Shown here: one piece after another, positions 19,004-29,206 of the stretch
Numbering within the stretch: position 1 is the stretch's first letter
How the letters are laid out: every line of letters begins with the position of its first letter
Assembly (NCBI RefSeq): GCF_009865135.1
Contig: NZ_WWGH01000001.1
Coordinates: 806,001-870,000 of the forward strand
Origin: Streptomyces sp. SID8374
GTDB lineage: Bacteria; Actinomycetota; Actinomycetes; Streptomycetales; Streptomycetaceae
Reading direction: 5' to 3'
Length of the DNA stretch: 64,000 nucleotides
Notes under the pieces: generated by a model
Told to the model about the DNA's origin: nothing
Seen by the model: the letters and a program-made list of their open reading frames with translations, nothing else
Database searches by the model: none
Translations under genes and position numbers: made by a program

Positions 19004-20398
19004 ATGAGCTTCGGCGTGCGCTGGACCTTGCACGGCGACGGGAAGACCCCCGCGCCCGGGGCGGTGGTCCGCCCCGACGAGCGGCTCTCCTGGCCCCGTA
19101 CGTTCGGACTCGGCGCCCAGCACGTGGTGGCGATGTTCGGGGCGTCGTTCGTCGCGCCGGTGCTGATGGGTCTCGACCCGAACCTCGCGATCATGATGTC
19201 CGGTGTCGCGACCGCGATCTTCCTGCTGGCGACGAAGGGCCGGGTGCCGAGCTACCTCGGCTGCTCGCTCTCCTTCGTCGGCGTCGCGGCCACCATCCGG
19301 GCGAGCGGTGGTGACAGGGCGACCATCACGGGTGCGGTGCTGGTGGTCGCCGCCGTCCTGTTCCTGGTGGGCCTCGCGGTGCAGCGGTTCGGCGCGCGGA
19401 TCATCCACGCGGCGATGCCGCCGGTGGTGACCGGCGCGGTGGTGATGCTGATCGGCTTCAACCTGGCGCCGGTGACCGCGTCCACGTACTGGCCGCAGGA
19501 CCAGTGGACCGCGCTGCTGGTGATGCTCTTCACCGGCCTGGCCGTGGTCTGCCTGCGCGGCTTCCTCTCCCGGATCGCGATCTTCCTCGGGCTGGTCTTC
19601 GGCTATGTGCTCTCCTGGGTGCTGGACCTGGTGTTCGGCAAGATCCACTCGCCGGCGGGCGGCGCGGAGGCCGTGGACCACTGGCGCCTGGACCTCTCGG
19701 GCGTGGGCGCGGCGGACTGGATCGGCCTGCCCTCCTTCCACGCCCCGGCCTTCGAGTGGTCCGCGATCCTGGTCGCCCTGCCCGTCGTCATCGCACTGGT
19801 CGCGGAGAACGCGGGCCATGTGAAGGCCGTGGGCGAGATGACCGGCGACTCGCTGGACGACAAGCTCGGCACCGCCATCGCGGCGGACGGCGCGGCGTCG
19901 ATGCTCTCCACCGCCGTGGGCGGCCCGCCGAACACCACGTACTCCGAGAACATCGGCGTGATGGCCGCGACCCGCGTCTACTCCACGGCCGCCTACTGGG
20001 CGGCGGCCTGCTTCGCGCTGCTCTTCGGCCTCTGCCCCAAGTTCGGCGCGGTCGTCGCGGCGATCCCGGGCGGGGTGCTCGGCGGGATCACGGTGATCCT
20101 GTACGGGATGATCGGCCTGCTCGGTGCGCAGATCTGGCTCAACGGCCGGGTGGACCTGCGCAATCCGCTCAACCTCGTCCCGGCCGCCGCGGGCATCATC
20201 ATCGGCGTGGGCGGCGTCACCCTGAAGATCACCGACAACTTCGAGCTGGGCGGTATCGCGCTCGGCACCCTCGTCGTGATCACCGGCTACCACGTGCTGC
20301 GCGCCTTCGCCCCGGCGCACCTGAAGACCCAGGAACCGCTGCTGGACGCGGGGACGTCGGCGTACGACGAGGAGCCGGACCGCCCCGAGAAGTCCTGA
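19004..20398 (+). CDS. NCS2 nucleobase permease (uracil/xanthine type)
   Basis: The membrane protein has 464 residues, starting at an ATG at 19004 with GGGAG upstream. It has about 12-14 hydrophobic segments and the NCS2 signature region: VALVAENAGHVKAVGEMTG with its conserved Glu, then STAVGGPPNTTYSENIGVMAATRVYS. The family imports uracil, xanthine or uric acid with protons or Na+. The AENxGH form is closest to uracil permease-like members, but this is not decisive. The gene is isolated, and I see no purine or pyrimidine riboswitch in the 147-nt gap before it. Confidence 0.93.
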   Translation: MSFGVRWTLHGDGKTPAPGAVVRPDERLSWPRTFGLGAQHVVAMFGASFVAPVLMGLDPNLAIMMSGVATAIFLLATKGRVPSYLGCSLSFVGVAATIRASGGDRATITGAVLVVAAVLFLVGLAVQRFGARIIHAAMPPVVTGAVVMLIGFNLAPVTASTYWPQDQWTALLVMLFTGLAVVCLRGFLSRIAIFLGLVFGYVLSWVLDLVFGKIHSPAGGAEAVDHWRLDLSGVGAADWIGLPSFHAPAFEWSAILVALPVVIALVAENAGHVKAVGEMTGDSLDDKLGTAIAADGAASMLSTAVGGPPNTTYSENIGVMAATRVYSTAAYWAAACFALLFGLCPKFGAVVAAIPGGVLGGITVILYGMIGLLGAQIWLNGRVDLRNPLNLVPAAAGIIIGVGGVTLKITDNFELGGIALGTLVVITGYHVLRAFAPAHLKTQEPLLDAGTSAYDEEPDRPEKS

Positions 20399-20415
20399 GC
20401 CGTACGCCGGGGGGG

Positions 20416-21615
20416 TCAGCCCGTCGCCAGGCCGTGCGCGTACTCCGGGGAGAAGGCGCCCGGTGCGGCCGAGCAGCCGTCGGACTCCCCCGGCAGCTTC
20501 ACCCACAGATAGGCGTCGATCCGGTCCTCGCCGGTCCGCGTCGTCGGGGGCTGTCCCAGCGCCCGGCCCTCGGGGTCGCACCACTGGCCGGCCGGGGGCG
20601 CGCCGTTGCCGTTGCGGCTCGTGTCGATGACGGCGCCGAGGCCGGGCGGGCCGCCGAGGGCCGCCAGCACCTGGCGGGCGTAGGCCCGCTCCTCGGCGGT
20701 GGGGCGGAAGTTGGCCACGTTGGTGAAGATGCCGTCGCCGCTGGTGGCCGCCCCCGCCGCCCGGAGCGCGGCCGCCTGCTTCGAGGCCGGGTGCCAGCCG
20801 GAGTGGCCGCCGTCGAAGTAGACCCTGGCCTTCGGGTCGGCCGCGCGCAGGGCTGATCCGGCGCGGGCCAGCGCGGCGAAGCGGGCCGAGCGTCCCTCGG
20901 CGGTGAGGCAGTCGGAGAGGGCGATGGCGTCCGGTTCCAGGATCACGATCGCCGGGCCCGCGCCGAGCCCCTGGGCGAACTCCCGTATCCAGGCGTCGTA
21001 CGCCGCGATGTCCGGCGCCCCGCCCTGCGAGGCCCCGCCGCAGTCCCGGCCGGGTATGGCGTACGGGACGAGCACCGGGGTCCGTCCGGCGGCGGCCGCG
21101 CCCCGGGTGACCGCGCGGACCTCCCCGGCGATCTCCCCCGGGTTGTACCGCGCGAACCAGACCGCCGCAGGCTGCGCCGCGATCCGGGACTCGATCAGCG
21201 GGCGGCGCGGGTCGTCGGGGTTGGCCCGCACCCACTCCACGACCTGGGACCCCGGGTGGCGGAAGAGGCCGCTCCTGGGGGCCGGAGAGGTCGTCGCGGG
21301 GGCAGCGCTCGTACGGGAAGGGCTGGGCGACGGAGACGGGGGCGGCGGCGCCGGGGTGGGGGCGGTGGTGGATGAGGCGGTGGGGCGTACGGGGGCGGTC
21401 GGCGTCGGGACCGCGGGCAGCGGCTGGAGGACCGGCGGAGGCGAGGGCTCCGGTACGGCGGTGGTCCGGCGGCGGTCGTCCTGCCCGGCCTCGATCAGCC
21501 CGGCCGTGGCACCGATCGCCACGACGGCCGACGCGACGGCCAGCAGGCCGTGGCGGCGGGCGGCGCGGCGGCGGGCCCGGTGGGTGGTGCGGCGCTGCGC
21601 GCGTCTGCCCGGCAC
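20416..21615 (-). CDS. membrane-anchored GH6 beta-glucanase/cellulase
   Basis: The protein has 399 residues. The start is a GTG at 21615 with AAGGGG 8 nt upstream. A basic N-terminus is followed by a hydrophobic segment (residues 24-42) with no clear cleavage site, so it may be a signal anchor. Residues 55-115 are a P/S/T linker. The catalytic GH6 domain follows, with VPYAIPGRDCGG (183-194) and VILEPDAIA (224-232) holding the family's catalytic Asp residues, then IDTSRNGNG and LWVKLPGESDG. GH6 enzymes cleave beta-1,4-glucan with inversion. No cellulose-binding module is visible. The gene ends 17 nt from the convergent permease gene. Confidence 0.9.
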   Translation of the reverse strand: MPGRRAQRRTTHRARRRAARRHGLLAVASAVVAIGATAGLIEAGQDDRRRTTAVPEPSPPPVLQPLPAVPTPTAPVRPTASSTTAPTPAPPPPSPSPSPSRTSAAPATTSPAPRSGLFRHPGSQVVEWVRANPDDPRRPLIESRIAAQPAAVWFARYNPGEIAGEVRAVTRGAAAAGRTPVLVPYAIPGRDCGGASQGGAPDIAAYDAWIREFAQGLGAGPAIVILEPDAIALSDCLTAEGRSARFAALARAGSALRAADPKARVYFDGGHSGWHPASKQAAALRAAGAATSGDGIFTNVANFRPTAEERAYARQVLAALGGPPGLGAVIDTSRNGNGAPPAGQWCDPEGRALGQPPTTRTGEDRIDAYLWVKLPGESDGCSAAPGAFSPEYAHGLATG

Positions 21616-21712
21616 TCCTCGAACCCCTTTTCCGGCACCCGTCGTTCGTCCGTTCCGATGAACCTTCGGCCGGGGGGCGCCGAGCCGAGCCTATGGCTGG
21701 GACGCTCCGCAC

Positions 21713-22450
21713 ATGGCGCAGACCGAACAGTTCACGGAACCGGCCGGCCCCGGCACCCTCGTGGCGGAGGTGGACACGGTGATCCAGCGGATGCGTGCGT
21801 TCCGCCACCGGTGGCCGCCCGGAGATGGTGTCGCGGTCTTCCACGAGGCGTATCTGACGACGGTGTGCACCGACCCGGTGCCGGTGAGCGGGGGCGGCGG
21901 TCACGGGGGCCCTGCTCACCATGGCGGCGCAGCCCGGCAGGCCTCCGGCACGCTGGAGGCGCGGCTCGCGGAGCGCTATCTGTCGGCCCTCTCCACGGCG
22001 GAGGCGGGCGGGCGGCCGCCGGAGTGCTGGCGTCCGCTGCTCCCCTATCGGCGCCATCCCGGCGTACGTCCGGTGCAGTTCGCCCTGGCCGGGCTCCATG
22101 CGCACGTGGCGCACGACCTGGCCCTGGCCGTGGTGGACGCCTGCCGTACGCGCGGCTGCGAACTGGCCGCGCTGGAGGGGGAGTTCGAGCGCGTGGGTGA
22201 TCTCCTCGCATCGCTGGAGGAGCGGATCCACGACGAGCTGATGCCCGGTCCCGATCGGCTCACGATCGCGGATCCGCTGGCCCACCTGGTGAGTTCGTGG
22301 AGCCTGGAGCGGGCCCGTGAGGCGGCCTGGTCGGCGGCCCGGGTGCTCTGGCGGCTGCGCGGACTCCCCGCGCTGGCCGGGGAGTTGCGGCAGCAGACCG
22401 ACGCGGGCGCCGGGCTCGTGGTGCGCTTCCTGCTCACCCCGGGCCGCTGA
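21713..22450 (+). CDS. DUF5995 family protein
   Basis: The 245-residue protein is mostly helical. The pattern PPGDGVAVFHEAYLTTV near the start, then LAERYLSAL, CWRPLL and VQFALAGLHAHVAHDLALAVV, fits my memory of the DUF5995 family, whose function is unknown. No signal peptide or membrane segment is seen. It is divergent from the GH6 gene (98 nt between starts) and convergent with the amine oxidase gene (27 nt between stops). Confidence 0.8.
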   Translation: MAQTEQFTEPAGPGTLVAEVDTVIQRMRAFRHRWPPGDGVAVFHEAYLTTVCTDPVPVSGGGGHGGPAHHGGAARQASGTLEARLAERYLSALSTAEAGGRPPECWRPLLPYRRHPGVRPVQFALAGLHAHVAHDLALAVVDACRTRGCELAALEGEFERVGDLLASLEERIHDELMPGPDRLTIADPLAHLVSSWSLERAREAAWSAARVLWRLRGLPALAGELRQQTDAGAGLVVRFLLTPGR

Positions 22451-22477
22451 CGCCCGCGTACGCCCACCGTCCCCGGC

Positions 22478-24172
22478 TCAGTCCTCCGGAAGCTCCACCG
22501 GTGCGATCTCGTCGAAGACGTCGCCGGGGCCCGGGTTGGTGGGGTCGGTCGCCCCGCCGAACTGGTGCATGACGCCCCACACCGCGTTCAGCGCGGTCTG
22601 CACGGCGCCCTCGGCCCAGCCTGCCGTCCAGGAGATGTCGTCGCCCGCGAGGAAGATCCCGCGCTTGTCCTCAGGCAGCTCGTCCTGCATGAAGTGGGTG
22701 AACAGCCGCCGCTGGTAGCGGTAGTGGCCGGGCAGGTTCGCCTTGAACGCGCCCATGAAGTAGGGCTCGTTCTCCCAGGAGACGGTGACCGGGTTGCCGA
22801 TGATGTGGCTGCGGATGTCGACGTTCGGGTAGATCTCCCCGAGCGACTTGAGCATGACCTCCATGCGCTCCTGCGGGGAGAGCGGCAGCCACTTCAGGCT
22901 GTCGTCGCACCACGTGTAGGAGAGGCAGATGACGGCGGGCTTGTCCGGGCCGTCGTCCAGGAGGTACGTCCCCCGGGTCATCCGGTCGGTGAGCGTCATC
23001 GACATGGTGTCGCGGCCGGTGGTCTCGTCCTTGTCCAGCCAGAACGGCCGGTCGACCGGCACGAACAGCTTGGACGACTCCATGTAGTGGGTGCGCTCCA
23101 TCGCCGTCCAGTGGTCGATCGGGAAGAGCGCGTCATCGCAGTCGATCTTGGAGAGCAGCAGCCAGGACTGGCCGGTGAAGACGGCCGCCCGGAAGGTGCG
23201 GATGTCGCCGGTGGCGTCGGTGACCGTGATGCGGTTGCCCGCCGTACGGGTCAGCCGGGTCACGGCGCCGCGCGGCTCGCCGCCGTGCAGGGAGGCCAGC
23301 GAGGTGCCCAGCGGCCAGTGGACGATCTTCTGCGGCTCGCGGTCCCACAGGCGCAGCGGGAGCTGCTGGCTGCCGCCGACGATGCCGCGGTGGTGGTCGT
23401 CGGCCTCGGTGTAGACGACGCGCAGGATCTCCAGGATGGAGTTGGGGAAGTCGGTGTCCCAGCCGCCGGTGCCGAAGCCGACCTGGCCGAAGATCTCGCG
23501 GTGCCGGAAGGACTTGAAGGCGTCGGAGGCGCAGAGGAAGCCGTAGAAGGTCTGGTTGTCCAGCTGTTCGACGAGCCTGGCCCAGATCTCGCGGATGCGC
23601 GGGACGTCGCGCTCGCGCAGCGCCCGGTTCATGTCGGAGAAGTCGGCGCCCTCCTCCAGGCAGGCGTTCCAGGCGTTCGCCACATCGCGGTAGACCTGGG
23701 GCAGGTCGTCGATGGTCTCGGCGTAGTGCGACTCGCCCTTGAGGTCGACGACGGTGGAGGGCGTGGCCGGGGAGAGCGGGTTGGGGAAGGCCCGGGTCTC
23801 CAGGCCCACAAGGTCGATGTAGTGCTGGAGCGCCGTGGAGGACGGCGGGAAGCGCATCGCGCCCATCTCGGCGGTGAGCGAGGGGTCGCAGCCGTCGAAG
23901 CCGACGGTGCGCAGCCGGCCGCCGATCCGGTCCGCCTCGTAGACGACGGGCTTGAGGCCCATCTTCATCAGCTCGTACGCGGCGATGAGGCCGGAGAGCC
24001 CGCCGCCGATGACGGCGACCTCCTGGCCGTGCTCGGTCGCCGGTATCTGGCCGAGCCCGGCGGGGTGGGCGAGGAAGTCGTCGTACGCGTACGGGAAGTC
24101 CGGCCCGAACATGGTGATCGGCGGGGCGGCCGCGTCGGTGTGCTGGACGGCGTTGGGCACCGTGGACGTCAT
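22478..24172 (-). CDS. flavin-dependent amine/amino-acid oxidase
   Basis: The protein has 564 residues, with an ATG at 24172. The FAD-binding GGGLSG motif lies at residues 56-61 (VAVIGGGLSGLIAAYELMK) with the acidic end VVYEAD, followed by GGRLRT. The C-terminal FAD segment WTAGWAEGAVQTALNAVWG is also typical of flavin monoamine and L-amino-acid oxidases. It would oxidise an amine or amino acid using O2. Oxidative decarboxylation to an amide, as in tryptophan or phenylalanine 2-monooxygenase, is a real alternative because a nitrilase-family gene lies 53 nt upstream on the same strand. The substrate is unknown. Confidence 0.88.
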   Translation of the reverse strand: MTSTVPNAVQHTDAAAPPITMFGPDFPYAYDDFLAHPAGLGQIPATEHGQEVAVIGGGLSGLIAAYELMKMGLKPVVYEADRIGGRLRTVGFDGCDPSLTAEMGAMRFPPSSTALQHYIDLVGLETRAFPNPLSPATPSTVVDLKGESHYAETIDDLPQVYRDVANAWNACLEEGADFSDMNRALRERDVPRIREIWARLVEQLDNQTFYGFLCASDAFKSFRHREIFGQVGFGTGGWDTDFPNSILEILRVVYTEADDHHRGIVGGSQQLPLRLWDREPQKIVHWPLGTSLASLHGGEPRGAVTRLTRTAGNRITVTDATGDIRTFRAAVFTGQSWLLLSKIDCDDALFPIDHWTAMERTHYMESSKLFVPVDRPFWLDKDETTGRDTMSMTLTDRMTRGTYLLDDGPDKPAVICLSYTWCDDSLKWLPLSPQERMEVMLKSLGEIYPNVDIRSHIIGNPVTVSWENEPYFMGAFKANLPGHYRYQRRLFTHFMQDELPEDKRGIFLAGDDISWTAGWAEGAVQTALNAVWGVMHQFGGATDPTNPGPGDVFDEIAPVELPED

Positions 24173-24225
24173 GGGGTACGGACTCCTTGCGCGATGACTG
24201 ACGAGGGAAGCTGTGGGGGGCGGGC

Positions 24226-25023
24226 TCAGCCGAGGGAGCCGTACAGACCGGGGCGGCGGTCGTTGAGATAGGGGTTGGCAGCGCGCGAGGCGGCCAGGAA
24301 CTCGGGGTCCACCTCGCCGACGACGAGCTCCTCACCGCGGCCCGCGCGGGTGCGTACGGTGCCGTCGGGGCCGGCCAGGCAGCTCAGCCCGACGAACTCG
24401 AACTCGCCTTCCGGTCCGGTGCGGTTGACGTACGCCACGTACATCTGGCTCTCGAAGGCCCGTACGGGGATGACGGATTCGGCGACGAACTGGAACGGGT
24501 GCATCTGCGCGGTGGGCACCAGCAGCAGGTCGGTGCCTGCGAGGGCGTGCGCCCGTACGTTCTCGGGGAACTCGACGTCGTAGCAGATCAGCAGCCCGAT
24601 CCGGATACCGTCCAGGTCGGCCTGGACGACGGTCTGCTCGCCGGGGGTGAACCACTCCTGCTCGAAGCAGCCGAAGAGGTGGGTCTTGCGGTAGTTCGCC
24701 AGCCGCGTGCCGTCGGAGCCGATCAGCTGGGAGGCGTTGAAGATCCGCTCGCCGTCGCGCTCCGGGTAGCCGTAGAGGACCGCGAGGCCATGGCGTACGG
24801 CGATCTCGGCCACGGCCCGGGCGCCGGGACCGTCGACGGGCTCGGCCAGCTCGGGGACCGCGTCGCCGATGGCGTACCCGGTCAGGAACAGCTCGGGGGC
24901 GACCAGCAGCCGGGCGCCCGTGTCGGCGGCGCGCGCGGCGGCCTCGGCCAGCGTCTTCAGGTTCTCGGCGACGGCACCGGGCCGGCCGGAGCTCTGGAGC
25001 AGGGCGGTACGCAACGACGGCAT
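24226..25023 (-). CDS. carbon-nitrogen hydrolase (nitrilase superfamily)
   Basis: The protein has 265 residues. The ATG at 25023 begins the conserved fold (SLRTALLQ), although the frame is open further upstream. The catalytic triad is visible: Glu in APELFLTGY, Lys in YRKTHLFG and Cys in LLICYDVEFPE. The family hydrolyses amides, nitriles or carbamoyl groups. The gene lies between the Lrp/AsnC regulator and the amine oxidase, in the same direction as both. That suggests it acts on a product or relative of the oxidase substrate, for example an amide. This is inference from position. Confidence 0.9.
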   Translation of the reverse strand: MPSLRTALLQSSGRPGAVAENLKTLAEAAARAADTGARLLVAPELFLTGYAIGDAVPELAEPVDGPGARAVAEIAVRHGLAVLYGYPERDGERIFNASQLIGSDGTRLANYRKTHLFGCFEQEWFTPGEQTVVQADLDGIRIGLLICYDVEFPENVRAHALAGTDLLLVPTAQMHPFQFVAESVIPVRAFESQMYVAYVNRTGPEGEFEFVGLSCLAGPDGTVRTRAGRGEELVVGEVDPEFLAASRAANPYLNDRRPGLYGSLG

Positions 25024-25104
25024 GGCTGACCTCGGGCGGTGCGGGCGGGGTGGGGAGACGTATCGAAGGTACGTGGCGCCCGAGGCCCCGGACAAGGCGC
25101 GAGT

Positions 25105-25194
25105 GTTGCGCACCGACCGTCGATTCGTTGCGCGCTCAGGCTCTGTGACGACGAAATGTTGCGTCGGACATCACCGCAGGTCAGCGGGGTGATG
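25105..25194. promoter_or_regulatory. GTTGCG repeats and a dyad upstream of the hydrolase gene
   Basis: GTTGCG occurs at 25105, 25127 and 25158, spaced 22 and 31 bp, about two and three helical turns. An inverted repeat CATCACC (25169-25175) / GGTGATG (25188-25194) follows close to the Lrp stop codon. The whole lies in the 184-nt gap between the Lrp/AsnC gene and the hydrolase it probably controls. Phased repeats suit an Lrp-type octamer. Confidence 0.5.
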
Positions 25195-25207
25195 TGCGCC
25201 ACCTGTT

Positions 25208-25666
25208 TCAGGCCGGCGGGGCCTCAGCCGAGTACCGGCGCAGCAGCGGTGAGAGCACCAGCACCGACTTCGTGCGCTCCACGTACGGCTCCCCCGCGAT
25301 CCGCTCCAGCACCTGCTCGAAGTGGCGCATGTCGGCGGCGAAGACCTGGACCACCGCGTCGGCGTCCCCGGTGACGGTGGAGGCGGCGGCGATCTCCGGG
25401 TAGCGGGCGAGGCCCTGCTTGATCGCTTCCGGGGAGGTGTTGCGGCTGCAATAGATCTCGATGAACCCCTCGGTCTCCCAGCCGAGCGCGGCCGGGTCGA
25501 CGCGCACGGTGAAGCCGGTGATCGCGCCCTCCGCGCGGAGCCGGTCGACGCGGCGTTTCACGGCGGGGGCGGAGAGGCCTACGATCGCGCCGATGTCGGC
25601 GTAGGAGCGCCGGGCGTCTTCGGCGAGGGCGTGGACGATGCGTTCGTCGAGGTCGTTCAGGCGCAC
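25208..25666 (-). CDS. Lrp/AsnC family transcriptional regulator
   Basis: The protein has 152 residues, starting at a GTG at 25666. The N-terminal HTH (LNDLDERIVHALAEDARRSY...LSAPAVKRRVDRL) is followed by the C-terminal RAM domain (GFIEIYC, VTGDADAVVQVFA), which usually binds an amino acid. It lies between the aldehyde dehydrogenase and the hydrolase/oxidase pair, all on the minus strand, so the likely role is amino-acid-responsive control of these catabolic genes. Confidence 0.92.
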   Translation of the reverse strand: MRLNDLDERIVHALAEDARRSYADIGAIVGLSAPAVKRRVDRLRAEGAITGFTVRVDPAALGWETEGFIEIYCSRNTSPEAIKQGLARYPEIAAASTVTGDADAVVQVFAADMRHFEQVLERIAGEPYVERTKSVLVLSPLLRRYSAEAPPA

Positions 25667-25702
25667 GTCGGGCGGTTCACTTCTCTGCGGTGGGTCTGGC
25701 CG

Positions 25703-25730
25703 GCGGGAGGCGGCGGGTGCCGCCTCCCGC
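25703..25730 (-). terminator. hairpin after the aldehyde dehydrogenase gene
   Basis: Perfect 12-bp arms GCGGGAGGCGGC (25703-25714) and GCCGCCTCCCGC (25719-25730) enclose a 4-nt loop. It lies about 95 nt beyond the dehydrogenase stop and 37 nt before the Lrp start, so the two genes are probably transcribed separately. Confidence 0.7.
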
Positions 25731-25825
25731 AGTAGACCATGAGCCGCCGTCGCGGGCGTGCTCGGCGCAGCAGTCGTGGGTGGCCCGTGGGCCGGGAACG
25801 ACGCCCCCGGGACGGGAACCGCGGG

Positions 25826-27283
25826 TCAGAAGGGGAACTGCGAGCGGCCGTGCTGGACGGAGATCCACTTCTGGGTGGTGAAGGCCTCCACCATCGACTC
25901 GCCGTTCAGCCGGCCGAGGCCCGAACTCTTCTCGCCGCCGAAGGGGACGATGGGCTCGTCGTGGACGGTGCCGTCGTTGATGTGGATCATGCCGGTGTGG
26001 ATGCGCTGCCCGACCCGCACCCCGCGTTCGATGTTGCCGGTGTGGACGGCGCCGCTGAGCCCGTAGGGGGTGTCGTTGGCGATGCGGACGGCCTCGTCCT
26101 CGCCGTCGAAGGGGACGAGCAGGGCGACCGGGCCGAAGATCTCCTGCTGGAGGACGGGCGAGTCGGCGGGCAGGCCCGTCAGCACGGAGGGGCTGACCAC
26201 GTTGCCGTCGGCGCGGCCGTGGAGCAGGGCGGTGGCGCCTGCGGCGACGGTCTCGTCGACGAGCCGGGAGATGGACTCGGCCTGCGAGGAGTTGATCAGC
26301 GGGCCGATCTGGGTGGCCGGGTCGGCCGGGTCGCCGACGGTGAGGGAGGCGACCTTGGCGACGAACTTCTCGGTGAACTCGGCCTCGACCGCCCGGTCGA
26401 CCAGGATCCGGTTGGCGGCCATGCAGACCTGCCCCTGGTGGACGTAGCGGCTGAACACGGCCGCGTCGACCGCGTAGTCCACGTCGGCGTCGTCCAGCAC
26501 GATCAGGGCGCTGTTGCCGCCGAGTTCGAGGACGGCGCGCTTGAGGTTGGCGGCGCAGACGGTGGCGACGTGCCGGCCGACCTTGTCGGAGCCGGTGAAG
26601 GAGATGACCTGCGGTACCGGGTGCTCCAGCAGGGTGTCGCCGATCTCGGCGATGTCGGTGACGACGACGTTGAGGAGCCCGGCGGGCAGTCCGGCGTCCT
26701 CGAAGACCTTGGCCAGCAGGGTGCCGCCGCAGATCGGGGTGTTCTGGTGCGGCTTGAGGACGACCGCGTTGCCGAGGGCCAGGGCGGGGGCGACGGACTT
26801 GAGGGAGAGCAGGAAGGGGAAGTTGAAAGGGCTGATGACCCCGACGACGCCGACGGGCACCCGGTAGACCCGGTTCTCCTTGCCCTCGGTCGGCGAGGGG
26901 AGGATCTGGCCTGCCGGGCGCAGGGCGAGCTGGATGGCCTCGCGCAGGAACTCCTTGGCCAGGTGCAGTTCGAAGCCGGCCTTCAGGTGGGTGCCGCCGA
27001 GCTCGGCGACGATGGCCTCGGCGATCTCCGGCTCGCGCTCCTCGACGATGCGCAGCGCCTTCTCCAGGACCCCGCGCCGGGCGTACGGGTTGGTGTCGGC
27101 CCACGCCTGCTGGGCGCGCTCGGCCGCGCGGTAGGCCTGGTCGACCTCCTCGGCGGTGGCGACGGGGATCGAGGCGAGCTTCTCGCCGTTGAAGGGGTTG
27201 AAGTCGATGATGTCCCAGGACCCCTTCCCCGGCCTCCACTCGCCGTCGATGTACTGATGGGCCAGGTCAGTGAAGAAGGACAT
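25826..27283 (-). CDS. NAD(P)-dependent aldehyde dehydrogenase
   Basis: The protein has 485 residues, with AAGGGA before the ATG. The catalytic residues are in place: Asn154 in SPFNFPF, Glu253 in VLELGGNSAL and Cys287 in GQVCMA. The overall pattern is closest to benzaldehyde/vanillin-type dehydrogenases. It would oxidise an aldehyde to its acid in the cytoplasm. With an amine oxidase two genes away, the aldehyde made by that oxidase is a natural substrate, but this is unproven. Confidence 0.92.
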   Translation of the reverse strand: MSFFTDLAHQYIDGEWRPGKGSWDIIDFNPFNGEKLASIPVATAEEVDQAYRAAERAQQAWADTNPYARRGVLEKALRIVEEREPEIAEAIVAELGGTHLKAGFELHLAKEFLREAIQLALRPAGQILPSPTEGKENRVYRVPVGVVGVISPFNFPFLLSLKSVAPALALGNAVVLKPHQNTPICGGTLLAKVFEDAGLPAGLLNVVVTDIAEIGDTLLEHPVPQVISFTGSDKVGRHVATVCAANLKRAVLELGGNSALIVLDDADVDYAVDAAVFSRYVHQGQVCMAANRILVDRAVEAEFTEKFVAKVASLTVGDPADPATQIGPLINSSQAESISRLVDETVAAGATALLHGRADGNVVSPSVLTGLPADSPVLQQEIFGPVALLVPFDGEDEAVRIANDTPYGLSGAVHTGNIERGVRVGQRIHTGMIHINDGTVHDEPIVPFGGEKSSGLGRLNGESMVEAFTTQKWISVQHGRSQFPF

Positions 27284-27323
27284 GAGATCCCTTACCGCAG
27301 AGAGGGAGGCAGCTGATTGCGCT

Positions 27324-27353
27324 TCATATTACTTATGTTTCAACAGAGTTGAA
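27324..27353 (-). promoter_or_regulatory. aldehyde dehydrogenase promoter with overlapping palindrome
   Basis: On the minus strand TTCAAC (27353-27348) and TAATAT are separated by 16 nt and could serve as -35/-10. The -35 is one arm of a perfect inverted repeat TTCAAC-3nt-GTTGAA (27339-27353). A repressor bound there would cover the -35. The region is markedly A/T-rich for this genome. Confidence 0.55.
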
Positions 27354-27391
27354 GCGGGATCCCGGCCACCCCGGAAGGGCCGTATACGGCA

Positions 27392-27426
27392 CCGCCCCTC
27401 CCGGTGGAAAACACCGGAAGGGGCGG
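27392..27426. terminator. strong hairpin after the GMP reductase gene
   Basis: The 15-bp arms at 27392-27406 and 27412-27426 have a single mismatch and a 5-nt A-rich loop. The hairpin lies 22 nt beyond the stop of the minus-strand GuaB1 gene and upstream of the aldehyde dehydrogenase promoter. Confidence 0.85.
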
Positions 27427-27447
27427 GAAAGCCGCGGATCGGCGGGA

Positions 27448-29070
<1,623 letters not shown>

Positions 29071-29206
29071 CTACCCGAACAGGATTCGATTCATTCGTGA
29101 TCACCATCTCTGGACCCGGTGACAAGGGGTCAGGTAGCTTCAAAGCCGCAGGTCTCGGGGGTGTCCGAGGTGCCACTCCGGCACATCGGCGGCCCTGGCA
29201 CACCGT

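Noticed and set aside
18914..22285. A 1123-codon open frame on the minus strand
   Set aside because: It crosses a permease, the GH6 gene and the DUF5995 gene in shadow frames and reads as low-complexity R/G/H/D peptide.
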